The notes: generated from the letters alone by a model not told the origin. A DNA stretch of 64,000 bases from Streptacidiphilus carbonis (GCF_000787775.1 NZ_BBPM01000010.1:107945-171944), one strand, 5' to 3'. Shown: positions 45,436 through 54,160, counted from the first letter of the stretch. Numbers and translations: made by a program.

Positions 45436-45839
45436 TGCAGCAACAGGCCGGCATGGACTGGATGCTCAAGGACCTGGCGGACAGCGTCCCGCAGACCCGC
45501 CAAGTGCTGGTGCTGTCGTCCGACGGACTGCGGATCGCGTTCCACGGCAGCGGCGTCGACGCCGCCGACCGCCTCGCAGCGGCGTGTGCGGGCCTGCAGA
45601 GTCTGGCGGGGGCGGTCGCCCAGGAGTTGCCGCGCACCGACGGGCGCATGCGGATGGTCGTGATCGAGATGTCCGGCGGCTTCTTCTACCTGATGGCGGC
45701 CGGCGCCCGGGCCTATCTGGCAGTGCTCGCCGACGAGGGCGTCGACGCGGGGCTGATGGGTCAGCGTATGCGGGACCTGGTGGCCCGCATCGGCGAGCAT
45801 CTGAGCACTCCGGCGCGCACCGCCGAGCAGGCCACATGA
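45435..45839 (+). CDS. cvnB: Conservon roadblock/LC7-domain protein CvnB
   Basis: A 134-residue roadblock/LC7 protein: LDWMLKDLADSVPQTRQVLVLSSDG-like start (GMDWMLKDLADSVPQ), then GLQSLAGAVAQELPR, MRMVVIEMSGGFFYLMAAG. In eukaryotes this fold regulates Ras-like GTPases, and in conservons CvnB is thought to modulate CvnD. It is coupled by overlap to cvnA in front and to cvnC behind. Confidence 0.93.
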   Translation: MQQQAGMDWMLKDLADSVPQTRQVLVLSSDGLRIAFHGSGVDAADRLAAACAGLQSLAGAVAQELPRTDGRMRMVVIEMSGGFFYLMAAGARAYLAVLADEGVDAGLMGQRMRDLVARIGEHLSTPARTAEQAT

Positions 45840-46222
45840 GCGGAACGGGCCGAGGTCGGGGCGGGGTGTGGGACGGGGAGTGGGACGAGAGCGATCAGCC
45901 CGAGCGGTTATACGTGATCACCCGGGGGCGCAGTGGCACGGGCGAGCGTGCCGCGCTCGACCTGGTCACCCTGATCGTCTCGCTGGCGGAGCCGGAACCG
46001 GCGATGCAGCCGGAGCACGCGGCCATCCTGCGGCTGTGCCGCTCTCCGCTGTCGCTGGCCGAACTGTCCGCGTACCTGAGTCTGCCGGTCAGCGTGGTCA
46101 ACCTGCTGCTCGCGGACCTGCTGGCCGAAGGCCGGGTGCAGGCCCGCAAACCGGTTCCCAAAGCGATCGTTCCTGACCGTTCACTGATCGAGGCGGTGAT
46201 GCATGGACTACAAAGGCTCTGA
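45836..46222 (+). CDS. cvnC: Conservon DUF742 protein CvnC (TTA codon)
   Basis: A 128-residue DUF742 protein: ERLYVITRGRSGTGERAALDLVTLIVSL, then ILRLCRSPLSLAELSAYLSLPVSVVNLLLADLLAEGRVQAR, a winged-helix-like C-terminus. Codon 25 (45908-45910) is TTA, the rare leucine codon read by the bldA tRNA in Streptomyces, which would delay full conservon expression to differentiation. It overlaps both cvnB (ATGA) and cvnD (20 bp). Confidence 0.93.
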   Translation: MSGTGRGRGGVWDGEWDESDQPERLYVITRGRSGTGERAALDLVTLIVSLAEPEPAMQPEHAAILRLCRSPLSLAELSAYLSLPVSVVNLLLADLLAEGRVQARKPVPKAIVPDRSLIEAVMHGLQRL

Positions 46223-46817
46223 GACCGTCGTCGGGCCGCGCAGCGTGGAAGAGCTGCCGTCGACGGCGACCGCCGCGGTCAAGATCGTCATCGTGGGCGG
46301 GTTCGGTGTCGGCAAGACCACCATGGTCGGCTCCGTGAGCGAGATCCGACCGCTGACGACCGAGGAGACGATGACGCAGGCCGGCGTCGGGGTCGATGAC
46401 ACCGTGGGGGTCGAGCGCAAGACGGCGACCACCGTGGCCATGGACTTCGGCCGGATCAGCATCAACGAGGAACTGGTCCTGTATCTGTTCGGCACCCCGG
46501 GTCAGCACCGGTTCTGGTTCCTGTGGAACGGCCTGTTCGAAGGAGCGCTGGGCGCGGTGGTGCTCGTCGACACCCGCCGCCTGGAGGTCAGCTTCGACGT
46601 GATCGGGCGACTGGAGCAGCGCGGCGTGCCCTTCGTCGTGGCCGTCAACACGTTCCCGGAGGGCCCCTCGTATCCCATCGAGGAACTGCGCACCGCACTG
46701 GACCTGCCCGAGAACGTGCCGATAGTCGAATGCGACGCCCGCATACGCGAGTCCAGCCGAGACGTCCTGATGTGCCTGATGCATCACCTCTACTCCCTCA
46801 CCGTGTCCCCGGAGTGA
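46203..46817 (+). CDS. cvnD: Conservon Ras-like GTPase CvnD
   Basis: A 204-residue small GTPase. The P-loop is VGGFGVGKTTMVG (about 32-44), followed by the switch region TTVAMDFGRI, the Walker B-like FGTPGQHRFWFLWNG and the base-recognition segment VAVNTFPEG (N-T instead of NKxD). CvnD proteins hydrolyse GTP or ATP and form a complex with CvnA-C. It overlaps cvnC and is followed without a gap by the P450 gene. Confidence 0.93.
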   Translation: MDYKGSETVVGPRSVEELPSTATAAVKIVIVGGFGVGKTTMVGSVSEIRPLTTEETMTQAGVGVDDTVGVERKTATTVAMDFGRISINEELVLYLFGTPGQHRFWFLWNGLFEGALGAVVLVDTRRLEVSFDVIGRLEQRGVPFVVAVNTFPEGPSYPIEELRTALDLPENVPIVECDARIRESSRDVLMCLMHHLYSLTVSPE

Positions 46818-46819
46818 AT

Positions 46820-48229
46820 GTGTCCACGCCCCCAGACCACCAGTCCTCCCTTTCCGCGTCCGCCCCGCCGCCCGGCTGCCCGGCCCACGGCCTGGGGGCC
46901 GACGGTGTCCAGCGGCTCTACGGCCCCGAGGCGACGTCCGACCCGACAGCCATGTACGAGAAACTGCGCGCCGAACACGGACCGGTCGCACCGGTCCTGC
47001 TGCACGGCGACCTTCCGGCCTGGCTGGTGCTGGGCCACGAAGAGAACCTGGCAGCCATGCGCAACTCCTCCACCTACTCCCGCGACTCGCGGCTGTGGAC
47101 GGCGTTGCGCGAAGGCAGGGTCGCCGCGGACTCCCCGCTGCTGCCCATGATCGCCTGGCAGCCGCTGTGCATGTTCGCCGACGGCGAGGAGCACCGGCGG
47201 CTGCGCCGGGCCGTCATCGACGGACTGGGACGCTTCGACCGCCGCGGTGTGCGACGGTACGTGACCCGCTTCGCGAACAAGCTGATCGACTCCTTCGCGC
47301 AGGACGACCGGGCGGACCTGGTGGGCCAGTTCGCCGAGCACCTGCCCATGCTCGTCATGACGCAGTTGCTCGGGATGCCCGAGGAGTACGGCCAGCAGCT
47401 CGTCGAGGCCGCCCGCGACCTGATGAAGGGCAGCGAGACCGCTCTCGCCAGCAACGAGTTCGTCGTGGAGACCCTGCTCCAGCTGGTGCAGCGCAAGAAG
47501 ACCGAGCCCGGCGACGACCTCGCGTCATGGCTCCTCCAGCACGATGCCGGCCTCACCGACGACGAGGTCATGCAGCACCTGCGACTGATCCTGATCGCTG
47601 CGAACGAGACCACGGTCAACCTCATCGCCAACACGCTCAAGATGGTCCTCACCGACCGCCGCTTCCGCGCGAACCTGTCCGGCGGTCACATGACCCTGCC
47701 CGATGCCGTGGAGCAGGTCCTGTGGGACCAGCCGCCCCTGGCGGTCATCCCGGGACGGTGGGCCGTCGGCGACACCGAGCTCGCCGGCCGGTCCATCCGG
47801 GAGGGCGACATGCTGCTGTTCGCCCTCGCCGCCGGCAACGTCGACCCACGGGTCCGTCCCGACCTGGCCACCCCCGTGCACGGCAACCGCTCCCACCTCT
47901 CGTTCAGCAGCGGCCCCCACGAGTGCCCCGGCCAGGACCTCGGCCGGGCGATCGCGGACACCGGCATCGACGTGCTGTTGACGCGGCTTCCCGACGTGCA
48001 GCTGGCGGTCGCCGAGGAGGACCTGAGCTGGACGTCCTCCTGGCTCTCCCAGCATCTCGCCGAGCTGCCGGTGACATTCCGGCCACAGCCGCAGAGCCCC
48101 GCCGCGCGAGTCGCGCCACAGGTGACCCCGCCCGCCCCGGTCCGGCCGGAACCCGCCCCGGCCGAGAGCGCCGAGGCCGCCGCCGTGCCGGTGCGCCGCT
48201 CCTGGTGGCAGCGACTGCTCCGCCGTTAG
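46820..48229 (+). CDS. cvnE: Conservon cytochrome P450, CYP157-type, lacking ExxR
   Basis: A 469-residue P450. The heme loop FSSGPHECPGQDLG has Cys369, and the I-helix reads IAANETTVNL (Ala-Asn-Glu-Thr-Thr). The K-helix, where nearly all P450s have ExxR, reads VEQVLWDQPP, so Glu/Arg are replaced by Gln299 and Trp302. Loss of ExxR is documented for the conservon-associated CYP157 family, and EQVLW fits that group. After the P450 core (about residue 415) comes a Pro/Ala-rich extension ending in WWQRLLRR, perhaps a membrane or partner anchor. GTG 46820 has GGAG 5 bases upstream; GTG 46814 overlapping the cvnD stop is possible. Confidence 0.92.
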   Translation: MSTPPDHQSSLSASAPPPGCPAHGLGADGVQRLYGPEATSDPTAMYEKLRAEHGPVAPVLLHGDLPAWLVLGHEENLAAMRNSSTYSRDSRLWTALREGRVAADSPLLPMIAWQPLCMFADGEEHRRLRRAVIDGLGRFDRRGVRRYVTRFANKLIDSFAQDDRADLVGQFAEHLPMLVMTQLLGMPEEYGQQLVEAARDLMKGSETALASNEFVVETLLQLVQRKKTEPGDDLASWLLQHDAGLTDDEVMQHLRLILIAANETTVNLIANTLKMVLTDRRFRANLSGGHMTLPDAVEQVLWDQPPLAVIPGRWAVGDTELAGRSIREGDMLLFALAAGNVDPRVRPDLATPVHGNRSHLSFSSGPHECPGQDLGRAIADTGIDVLLTRLPDVQLAVAEEDLSWTSSWLSQHLAELPVTFRPQPQSPAARVAPQVTPPAPVRPEPAPAESAEAAAVPVRRSWWQRLLRR

Positions 48230-48259
48230 TCCAGCTGTGATGCCTACGGGACAACGATG

Positions 48260-48303
48260 GTCAAGAGGGGGCAATGCGCCATGGCGCATTGCCCCCTCTT
48301 GAC
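48260..48303. repeat. 44-bp perfect palindrome between conservon and terpene genes
   Basis: A 22-bp arm starting GTCAAGAGGGGGCAATGCGC is followed directly by its exact reverse complement, centred on CCATGG, 30 bp after the conservon P450 stop. It can act as a terminator hairpin, although no U-tract follows, or as a binding site. It is 92 bp upstream of the terpene synthase start. Confidence 0.85.
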
Positions 48304-48394
48304 GGCCCCGTCATATGCCGGAGGATTTGAGTGATCCACTTCGGCTGGTGTTGCGGGGCTGTCCCGGAACCGAGCGGAGAGTGGCAGGCCGCTG

Positions 48395-49513
48395 GTGTCT
48401 GACCGAGGTGACGACTTGCACGCCCTGACAGTTCCCGAGATCTTTTCCCCCTTCGCCCCCGCGATACACCCCCGACACGAGGCCCTCGACCGGCAGACCG
48501 CCGCCTGGGCGCACACATTCGGCATCGGATCGGCAGAGCTGCGCGGCCAGTTGGTGGCCCACAGCATCGGCTCGTTCGCCGCACGCGTCCTTCCCGACGG
48601 CCGCGAAGAGGTCGTCGGAATACTGGCCGACTTCGTGCTGTGGCTCTTCGGCGTCGACGACGGGCACTGCGAGGAAGGCGAGTTGGGCGAACAGCCCGGC
48701 CGGCTGACGGCGACCCTGAACCGGCTGCTGCGCGTCGCGCAGAATCCGGAAGTCCCCATGCTGCAGGACGACGCACTGGCCCTTGGCCTGCGGGACCTAC
48801 GCCGTCGGATCTCCGAGCACGGAACCCCTGGCCAGGTCGCGCGCTGGGTGGACTCGCTCCGTGAGTACTTCTTCACGGTGGTGTGGGAGGCATACCACCG
48901 GACCGACGGGACCGTACCCGACCTGAACGACTACACCCTGATGCGCCTGTACGACGGCGCCACCTCGGTGGTGCTGCCCCTGCTGGAGATGGGACACGGG
49001 TACGAACTCCAGCCGCACGAGCGGGACGACGCACGGGTGCGCGCCGCCGCCGAGATGGCCTTCTTCATCATCACCTGGGACAACGACCTGTTCTCCTACC
49101 ACAAGGAGAGCCGGACCGGACGCTACTACCTCAACGTCATCCGGGTCCTGGAGCACGAACTCGCCTGTACCCCCGACGAAGCCATGGCCATCGCCATCTC
49201 CCAGCGCGACCGGGTGATGAATCTCTTCCTGCGGCTGTGCGTCGACCTTCGCGCGCACGGCACCCCACAACTGCGCCAGTACCTCGACAGCCTGGCCTCC
49301 TTCATCCGCGGCGCCCAGGACTGGGGCATCAGCTCGATCCGCTACACCCTGCCGGACGACCCGGCCGGCCTCCCCGCCGCCTTCCGCGCGACCCCCACCG
49401 ACGACAGTGCCGAGCCCTTGGACATCGCCGCCGTCTCCTGGTGGTGGAACCTTCTCCCGGGCCGGAGCGAGACACCCTCGCCCCACGCCGGAACGGAGTA
49501 CTCGCATGGCTGA
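48395..49513 (+). CDS. Class I terpene synthase
   Basis: A 372-residue all-alpha bacterial terpene cyclase. The metal motif is DDGHCEE at 88-94 (LFGVDDGHCEE), the second metal motif is the NSE triad Asn230-Asp231, Ser234, Glu238 in WDNDLFSYHKE, the pyrophosphate-sensor region is near Arg184 (LMRLYDG), and the C-terminal RY pair is Arg316-Tyr317. It should ionise farnesyl or geranyl diphosphate; sesquiterpene is likely by length, but the product cannot be predicted. Start GTG 48395; a TTG at 48416 is possible. It overlaps the next P450 by 8 bp, which strongly suggests a cyclase-oxygenase pair. Confidence 0.9.
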   Translation: MSDRGDDLHALTVPEIFSPFAPAIHPRHEALDRQTAAWAHTFGIGSAELRGQLVAHSIGSFAARVLPDGREEVVGILADFVLWLFGVDDGHCEEGELGEQPGRLTATLNRLLRVAQNPEVPMLQDDALALGLRDLRRRISEHGTPGQVARWVDSLREYFFTVVWEAYHRTDGTVPDLNDYTLMRLYDGATSVVLPLLEMGHGYELQPHERDDARVRAAAEMAFFIITWDNDLFSYHKESRTGRYYLNVIRVLEHELACTPDEAMAIAISQRDRVMNLFLRLCVDLRAHGTPQLRQYLDSLASFIRGAQDWGISSIRYTLPDDPAGLPAAFRATPTDDSAEPLDIAAVSWWWNLLPGRSETPSPHAGTEYSHG

Positions 49514-50852
49514 CGAACTGCGCACGATTCCCCGCGCCCCAGGGGCACTTCCCGGTCTCGGACACATCTGGCAGCTGTGGCGCCGACGCCGCGAACTGCT
49601 GCGGTTCGTCGAAGCACTCGGGGACACCGGGCCCCTCGTCCGCGTCGACGTCGGAACCCTGCCCATCCTGTTCGTCACCCGACCCGAACTCGCGCACGAA
49701 CTCATGGTCAAGAAGGCCGGCAGCTTCGAGAAGGGCAGGCTGTTCACCCGGATGCGCCCGATGGTGGGCGACGGACTGGCCACGGCGGCCACTGAAGTCA
49801 ACCGCAGGCACCGCAGGCTGATGCAGCCCGCGTTCCACCGCGCCCGTATCGCCGGCTACGGCGAAGTCATGAGCAGCCGGGCCATCGCCCTGGCCGAGTC
49901 CTGGACTCCCGGTCAACTCCTGGCCGTGGACCAGGTCATGGGCGAACACGCGATCGAGACCCTGGCCCGGACCATGTTCTCCGCGGACATCGGCCAGGCG
50001 GCCGTCGAGGTGGTCCGCCGCGACGTGCCGACCATTCTCAAGAACATGCTGCTCCGGGCCGTGTTCCCGCCGTTCCTCGACCGCCTGCCGATCACCGCGA
50101 ACCGCGAGTTCGACGCCGCCGCCGCACGGCTGCGCCAGGTCATCGACGAAGTGATCGCGGCCGCGCGCCGATCCGGCGACACCGACCACCCCGACCTCCT
50201 GTCCATGCTCCTCGCGGCCAGGGACGCCGACACCGGCGAGGCCCTGACCGACACCGAGGTACGCGACGAGCTCGTCACGATCCTCTTCGCCGGAACCGAG
50301 ACCGCGGGATCCACGCTGGCCTGGGCCTTCCACGAGATAGCAGGCCACCCCGAGGTCGAGGAACGCCTCCTGCTCGAAATCGACGCCGTGGTGGCCACAC
50401 GTCCGGTGGCCCTCGACGACGTGGCGAAACTGGAGTACACCGGCCGCGTGATCCAGGAAGTGCTGCGGCAGCACAGCGTGACCCTGCTCATGCGCCGCGC
50501 CGTGGAACCGGTGGAGCTGGGCGGCTACGCCATCCCCACCGGCACGGAGGTGGCGTTCAGCCTCTACGCCCTGCACCGGCGCCTGGACCCCGACGCCGGG
50601 CGCTTCGACCCCGACCGGTGGCTGCCCGAACGCCGCCAGGAGCTGTCCCGGGCCTCCTTCATGCCCTTCGGCGCGGGCGGGCGGCAGTGCATCGGCGATG
50701 CCTACGCGTCGGCCGAGATGGTCATCACGCTGGCCGCCGTCCTGGCCCGCTGGCGACTGCGGCCCGAGCCGGGTCACACCCCCCGCGAGGCTGTCGCCGC
50801 GATGCCCCACCCCGACCACCTCCCCATGCGGGTGGTCCCGCGATCCGGCTGA
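49506..50852 (+). CDS. Cytochrome P450 coupled to the terpene synthase
   Basis: A 448-residue P450 with all standard motifs: I-helix LFAGTETAGST, K-helix ExxR in IQEVLRQHS, the PERF-like FDPDRWLPER, and the heme loop FMPFGAGGRQCIGDAYA. The sequence start (PGALPGLGHIWQLWRRR) resembles CYP170/CYP102-like eukaryote-type P450s found beside terpene cyclases. It probably oxidises the cyclase product. Its ATG lies inside the cyclase gene (8-bp overlap), so translation is coupled. Confidence 0.93.
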   Translation: MADELRTIPRAPGALPGLGHIWQLWRRRRELLRFVEALGDTGPLVRVDVGTLPILFVTRPELAHELMVKKAGSFEKGRLFTRMRPMVGDGLATAATEVNRRHRRLMQPAFHRARIAGYGEVMSSRAIALAESWTPGQLLAVDQVMGEHAIETLARTMFSADIGQAAVEVVRRDVPTILKNMLLRAVFPPFLDRLPITANREFDAAAARLRQVIDEVIAAARRSGDTDHPDLLSMLLAARDADTGEALTDTEVRDELVTILFAGTETAGSTLAWAFHEIAGHPEVEERLLLEIDAVVATRPVALDDVAKLEYTGRVIQEVLRQHSVTLLMRRAVEPVELGGYAIPTGTEVAFSLYALHRRLDPDAGRFDPDRWLPERRQELSRASFMPFGAGGRQCIGDAYASAEMVITLAAVLARWRLRPEPGHTPREAVAAMPHPDHLPMRVVPRSG

Positions 50853-50934
50853 AACGGACAGCATGGCCGGGCGCGCAGCAGGCTGCCGGGCGGGGCGGAT
50901 GGAGAACCGAGCCGAGAGTATCTAGGGTCAGCTC

Positions 50935-51588
50935 ATGGCTTTCATCCTGGTATGCGAGGACGACGGGGCGGTCCGGCATGTGCTCAAGCGCGCCTTGGAG
51001 CACGACGGTCACTCAGTCGCGGCTGCTGCCACGGCAGATAGCCTGATGCGGCAACTCGACCCGGCACCCCAGCTGGTCGTGCTGGATCTCGGGCTTCCGG
51101 ACGCCGACGGACGCGATGTCTGTGTGGCCCTTCGCGCGCGGGGCGTCGACGCGCCGGTCCTGATGCTGACCGCCCTGGACGGCCTGCATCACAAGGTCGG
51201 AGGGTTCGAGGCCGGTGCCGACGACTACCTGACGAAGCCCTTCGACCTGCCGGAACTTCTGGTCCGGGTTCGTGCACTGCTGCGCCGGACCACCGTGACG
51301 CCCGCCCCGGACCAGGTCGTCCTGGACCCGGCGAAGCATGTGGTGACCCACGGCTCGGCGAGCGAGAACCTGACTCCGACGGAGTTCCGGCTGCTGGGAC
51401 GGCTGATCGCGTCGCAGGGAGACGCGGTCCGCCGCCACGCCCTTGTCGCCGCAGGGTGGCCGTACGGAGCGCAGGTCAGTGACAACACCCTCGACTCCTT
51501 CGTGCGCCGACTGAGGATCAAGCTCGCCCCGCTGGGCGTGTCCGATCGCCTGGGGACCGTCCGCGGCGTGGGATACCGATGGCACTGA
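50935..51588 (+). CDS. OmpR-family response regulator
   Basis: A 217-residue regulator: receiver domain with VCEDDGAVRH, phospho-acceptor Asp51 in VVLDLGLPDADGRDV, and KPFDLPELLVRVRALLRR; winged helix with LTPTEFRLLGRLIASQGDAV and LDSFVRRLRIKL, ending VRGVGYRWH. It overlaps the kinase gene by 10 bp. The pair precedes a DUF347 membrane protein gene, a likely target. Confidence 0.93.
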   Translation: MAFILVCEDDGAVRHVLKRALEHDGHSVAAAATADSLMRQLDPAPQLVVLDLGLPDADGRDVCVALRARGVDAPVLMLTALDGLHHKVGGFEAGADDYLTKPFDLPELLVRVRALLRRTTVTPAPDQVVLDPAKHVVTHGSASENLTPTEFRLLGRLIASQGDAVRRHALVAAGWPYGAQVSDNTLDSFVRRLRIKLAPLGVSDRLGTVRGVGYRWH

Positions 51589-52847
51589 CGGGGTTCCGCG
51601 CGAGAGTCGTGGCACTGACGGTGCTGGTCGCCACCGCCGTGGTGGCGATACTGGTCGTGGTCTCGCACGTGCTGCTGAGCCGGGTGACGGACGCCGACGC
51701 GCACGACCTGGCGCGCACACGCGCAGAGGCCGTCACGGCCGGCGTCACTGTCGCGGGTGGTCGCGTCGTACTGACGGAGAACGGCAGTGAGGCCCTGGAC
51801 GAAGTCGCCTGGGTGTACGCAGACGGCCGCCTGATCGACGGGAACGTGCCGGTCGCGGTGTCCCAGCAGGTCGAGGCGCTGGCCGATGCGGGCCGATCGC
51901 AGACCGCCGCCGCCGACAACTCCCTCTTGTACGCGCAGGGGATCCCCGTGGACGGCCACCGCGTCATGGTGATCGTCCGGGTGGACCTGACGCCCTATGA
52001 GACGTCCGAGCAGCACGACCTGGCCTTGTCGTTGATACTGGGCGGCCTTGCGATCCTCCTCGCGGGCGCGGTCGCCCACCTCGTGGTGCGCCGCGCACTG
52101 AGGGTGGTGCACGAGATGGCCGCCCAAGCCGATCACTGGGGCCATCACCAGCCCGGACGCCGATTCGACCTCGGTGTCCCCCGCGACGAATTCGGGGAAC
52201 TGGGCCGAACCCTGGACCACCTGCTGGAGCGCGTGGACAACGCCTTGGCGGACGAGCGCCGGCTCACCGACGAGATCGCCCACGAGCTGCGAACACCGCT
52301 GACGGTACTGCGTGGCGAGGCGCAGCTCGCCCAGCTGTCCGACATCGCACTGGCGCCGGAGCCGGTCCTGACGGAAGTCGACCGCCTCGACGCGGCCGTC
52401 ACGACGATCCTGGGCGCGGCCCGCGCACGGATAGACGCCGGTACCCGGTGTGATCTGCGGACGGCCGCACGCAAGGCGGTGGCCGGCCGCGCGGTCGAGG
52501 TCACCGTCCCCGCCCGAATCGACGTCGCCGTAGCGGCCGACGTCGCCGTGTCCTTGTTGTCACCCCTGCTGGACAACGGCTTGCGGCATGCGCGGTCGCG
52601 CGTCTGGATCACCGCACGCACCGAGGACGAGGCCGTCGTCGTCGATGTCCTGGACGACGGCCCGGGGTTCGATCCTGCGCTGGTCGACCGCGTATTCGAA
52701 ACAGGGATGACCGGTGCCGGCGGGTACGGCCTGGGACTGCCGGTGGTCCGGCGCATCGCCGGCTCGGCCGGGGTGGAGGTCCGAGCGGTCGCCGACGGCC
52801 TCGGTCACATCGAGGTGACTCTTCCCGCCGCGCGAGCGGCCACGTAG
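51579..52847 (+). CDS. Sensor histidine kinase
   Basis: A 422-residue kinase with membrane helices at about 9-34 and 149-171, a 110-residue extracytoplasmic sensor between them, a HAMP-like linker, phospho-acceptor His235 in DEIAHELRTPLTVLRGEAQ, and a compact ATPase domain (SPLLDNGLRHARS, DDGPGFDP, GYGLGLPVVRRIA). Translationally coupled to the response regulator upstream. Confidence 0.93.
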   Translation: MALTGFRARVVALTVLVATAVVAILVVVSHVLLSRVTDADAHDLARTRAEAVTAGVTVAGGRVVLTENGSEALDEVAWVYADGRLIDGNVPVAVSQQVEALADAGRSQTAAADNSLLYAQGIPVDGHRVMVIVRVDLTPYETSEQHDLALSLILGGLAILLAGAVAHLVVRRALRVVHEMAAQADHWGHHQPGRRFDLGVPRDEFGELGRTLDHLLERVDNALADERRLTDEIAHELRTPLTVLRGEAQLAQLSDIALAPEPVLTEVDRLDAAVTTILGAARARIDAGTRCDLRTAARKAVAGRAVEVTVPARIDVAVAADVAVSLLSPLLDNGLRHARSRVWITARTEDEAVVVDVLDDGPGFDPALVDRVFETGMTGAGGYGLGLPVVRRIAGSAGVEVRAVADGLGHIEVTLPAARAAT

Positions 52848-52858
52848 TCAGGTTGTGT

Positions 52859-52881
52859 GCAGGTTCCCCGCGCGAACCTGC
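52859..52881. promoter_or_regulatory. Inverted repeat just before the DUF347 gene
   Basis: GCAGGTTC-N7-GAACCTGC ends 4 bp before the ATG at 52886. No separate ribosome site is visible. It could be the operator of the preceding two-component system with a leaderless transcript, or an RNA hairpin that limits translation. Confidence 0.5.
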
Positions 52882-52885
52882 CTGC

Positions 52886-54160
52886 ATGACAACGACAACC
52901 CAAGCACGCACGCACAGCGGGCGGCTGCTGCTCAACAAGGTCCCTGAGGTCACCGTCTGGTTCTGGGTGATCAAGGTCCTGTGCACCACGGTCGGCGAGA
53001 GCTTCGCCGACTGGATCAACACCCAGCTGGGCGTCGGCCTGGTGAACACAGCCTGGATCTTCACCGCAGTCCTCGTGGCCGTGCTGGCCTTCCAGCTCCG
53101 CACTCAGCGGTACGTACCGCTGCCCTACTGGCTCACCGTGGTCGTCGTCAGCGTCACCGGCACCCTCTACACCGACATCCTCACCGACCAGCTGAACGTG
53201 CCTCTGTGGATCAGCTCTACGGTGTTCTCGGTGCTGCTCGCTGCCGTGTTCGGAGTGTGGTGGGCGCGTGAGCGCACGCTGTCGATCCATTCGGTCACCA
53301 CCCTCTCCCGGGAGTCGTTCTACTGGCTCACCGTCCTGATCACCTTCGCCCTCGGCACCGCGACCGGTGACTGGACGCTGGAGCTGACCGGCTGGAGCCC
53401 GGACGTCTCGGTGCTGCTGCCGCTCGGACTCATCGCGGCGATCACGCTGCTGTGGCGGTTCGGCGCGAACCCGGTGCTGTCCTTCTGGCTCGCCTACATC
53501 CTGACCCGCCCGCTCGGCGCGAACATCGGCGACTGGCTCGCCTCCCCCAAGGTCGCCCAGAGTCCGGGCGACCCGACCGGTCTCGCGCTGGGCACCTTCA
53601 CCACCAGTCTGGTCTTCCTCGGACTGATCCTGGCCACCGTCGTCCATCTGACGGTGACACGCCCGGACGTGACCGAGACCCACGAGGCGACCCACACCGC
53701 ACGGGTCAGCAGCAATCCGCGCAGGCAGCGCAACGCATCGGCAGGCTTCGTGCTCCTCGCCGCAGCCACCGCCACCCTGCTGCTCTGGGCACACGGCCAG
53801 CCGCACGTCGGACCGGCGCCGGAAGCCGACACGACCTCCACCGTCCAGCTTCCTGCCGGCCAGGCGGTGAAGAACTTCCCGTCAGCCAAGGTCGACGTCC
53901 TGCGAAACCTCGCGCAAACCTCACTCAAGGCCGCACAGTCGGGCAACGGCTCCGGGGCCCACGCAGCCGCCCAGTCGCTACGTGACCTGTGGGATGCCGA
54001 CCAGACCACGCTGCAGCCCTTGAACGACACCGGCTGGACCTCCATCGACGCCCGGATGGACCAGGTACTGAAGACCTTCGGCATCGACCACCCGAATCCG
54101 CCGATGCCCGCTGCGCAGCAGGAGAGCGCACTCGGCACCCTCCTGACAGACCTGGGCTGA
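52886..54160 (+). CDS. DUF347-repeat integral membrane protein (COG4705)
   Basis: A 424-residue membrane protein with about nine hydrophobic helices and internal repeats around the motif T-x2-G-(E/T)-x-x(A/G)D(W/I) (TTVGESFADWINTQLG, GTLYTDILTDQLN, LGTATGDWTLELTG and RPLGANIGDWLASP), the hallmark of DUF347. After a further helix (about 292-310) a soluble C-terminal region of some 110 residues follows. The family has been linked loosely to metal or stress responses, but function is not established. It follows a two-component system after 38 bp and an inverted repeat. Confidence 0.85.
   Translation: MTTTTQARTHSGRLLLNKVPEVTVWFWVIKVLCTTVGESFADWINTQLGVGLVNTAWIFTAVLVAVLAFQLRTQRYVPLPYWLTVVVVSVTGTLYTDILTDQLNVPLWISSTVFSVLLAAVFGVWWARERTLSIHSVTTLSRESFYWLTVLITFALGTATGDWTLELTGWSPDVSVLLPLGLIAAITLLWRFGANPVLSFWLAYILTRPLGANIGDWLASPKVAQSPGDPTGLALGTFTTSLVFLGLILATVVHLTVTRPDVTETHEATHTARVSSNPRRQRNASAGFVLLAAATATLLLWAHGQPHVGPAPEADTTSTVQLPAGQAVKNFPSAKVDVLRNLAQTSLKAAQSGNGSGAHAAAQSLRDLWDADQTTLQPLNDTGWTSIDARMDQVLKTFGIDHPNPPMPAAQQESALGTLLTDLG

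Noticed and set aside
48395..49513. Assignment of the terpene synthase to epi-isozizaene synthase because a P450 follows
   Set aside because: The remembered epi-isozizaene synthase has a DDRHD motif and different surrounding sequence; the product here cannot be named.
49506..50852. Second P450 as part of the conservon
   Set aside because: It overlaps the terpene synthase and has a full ExxR motif, so it belongs to the terpene pair.
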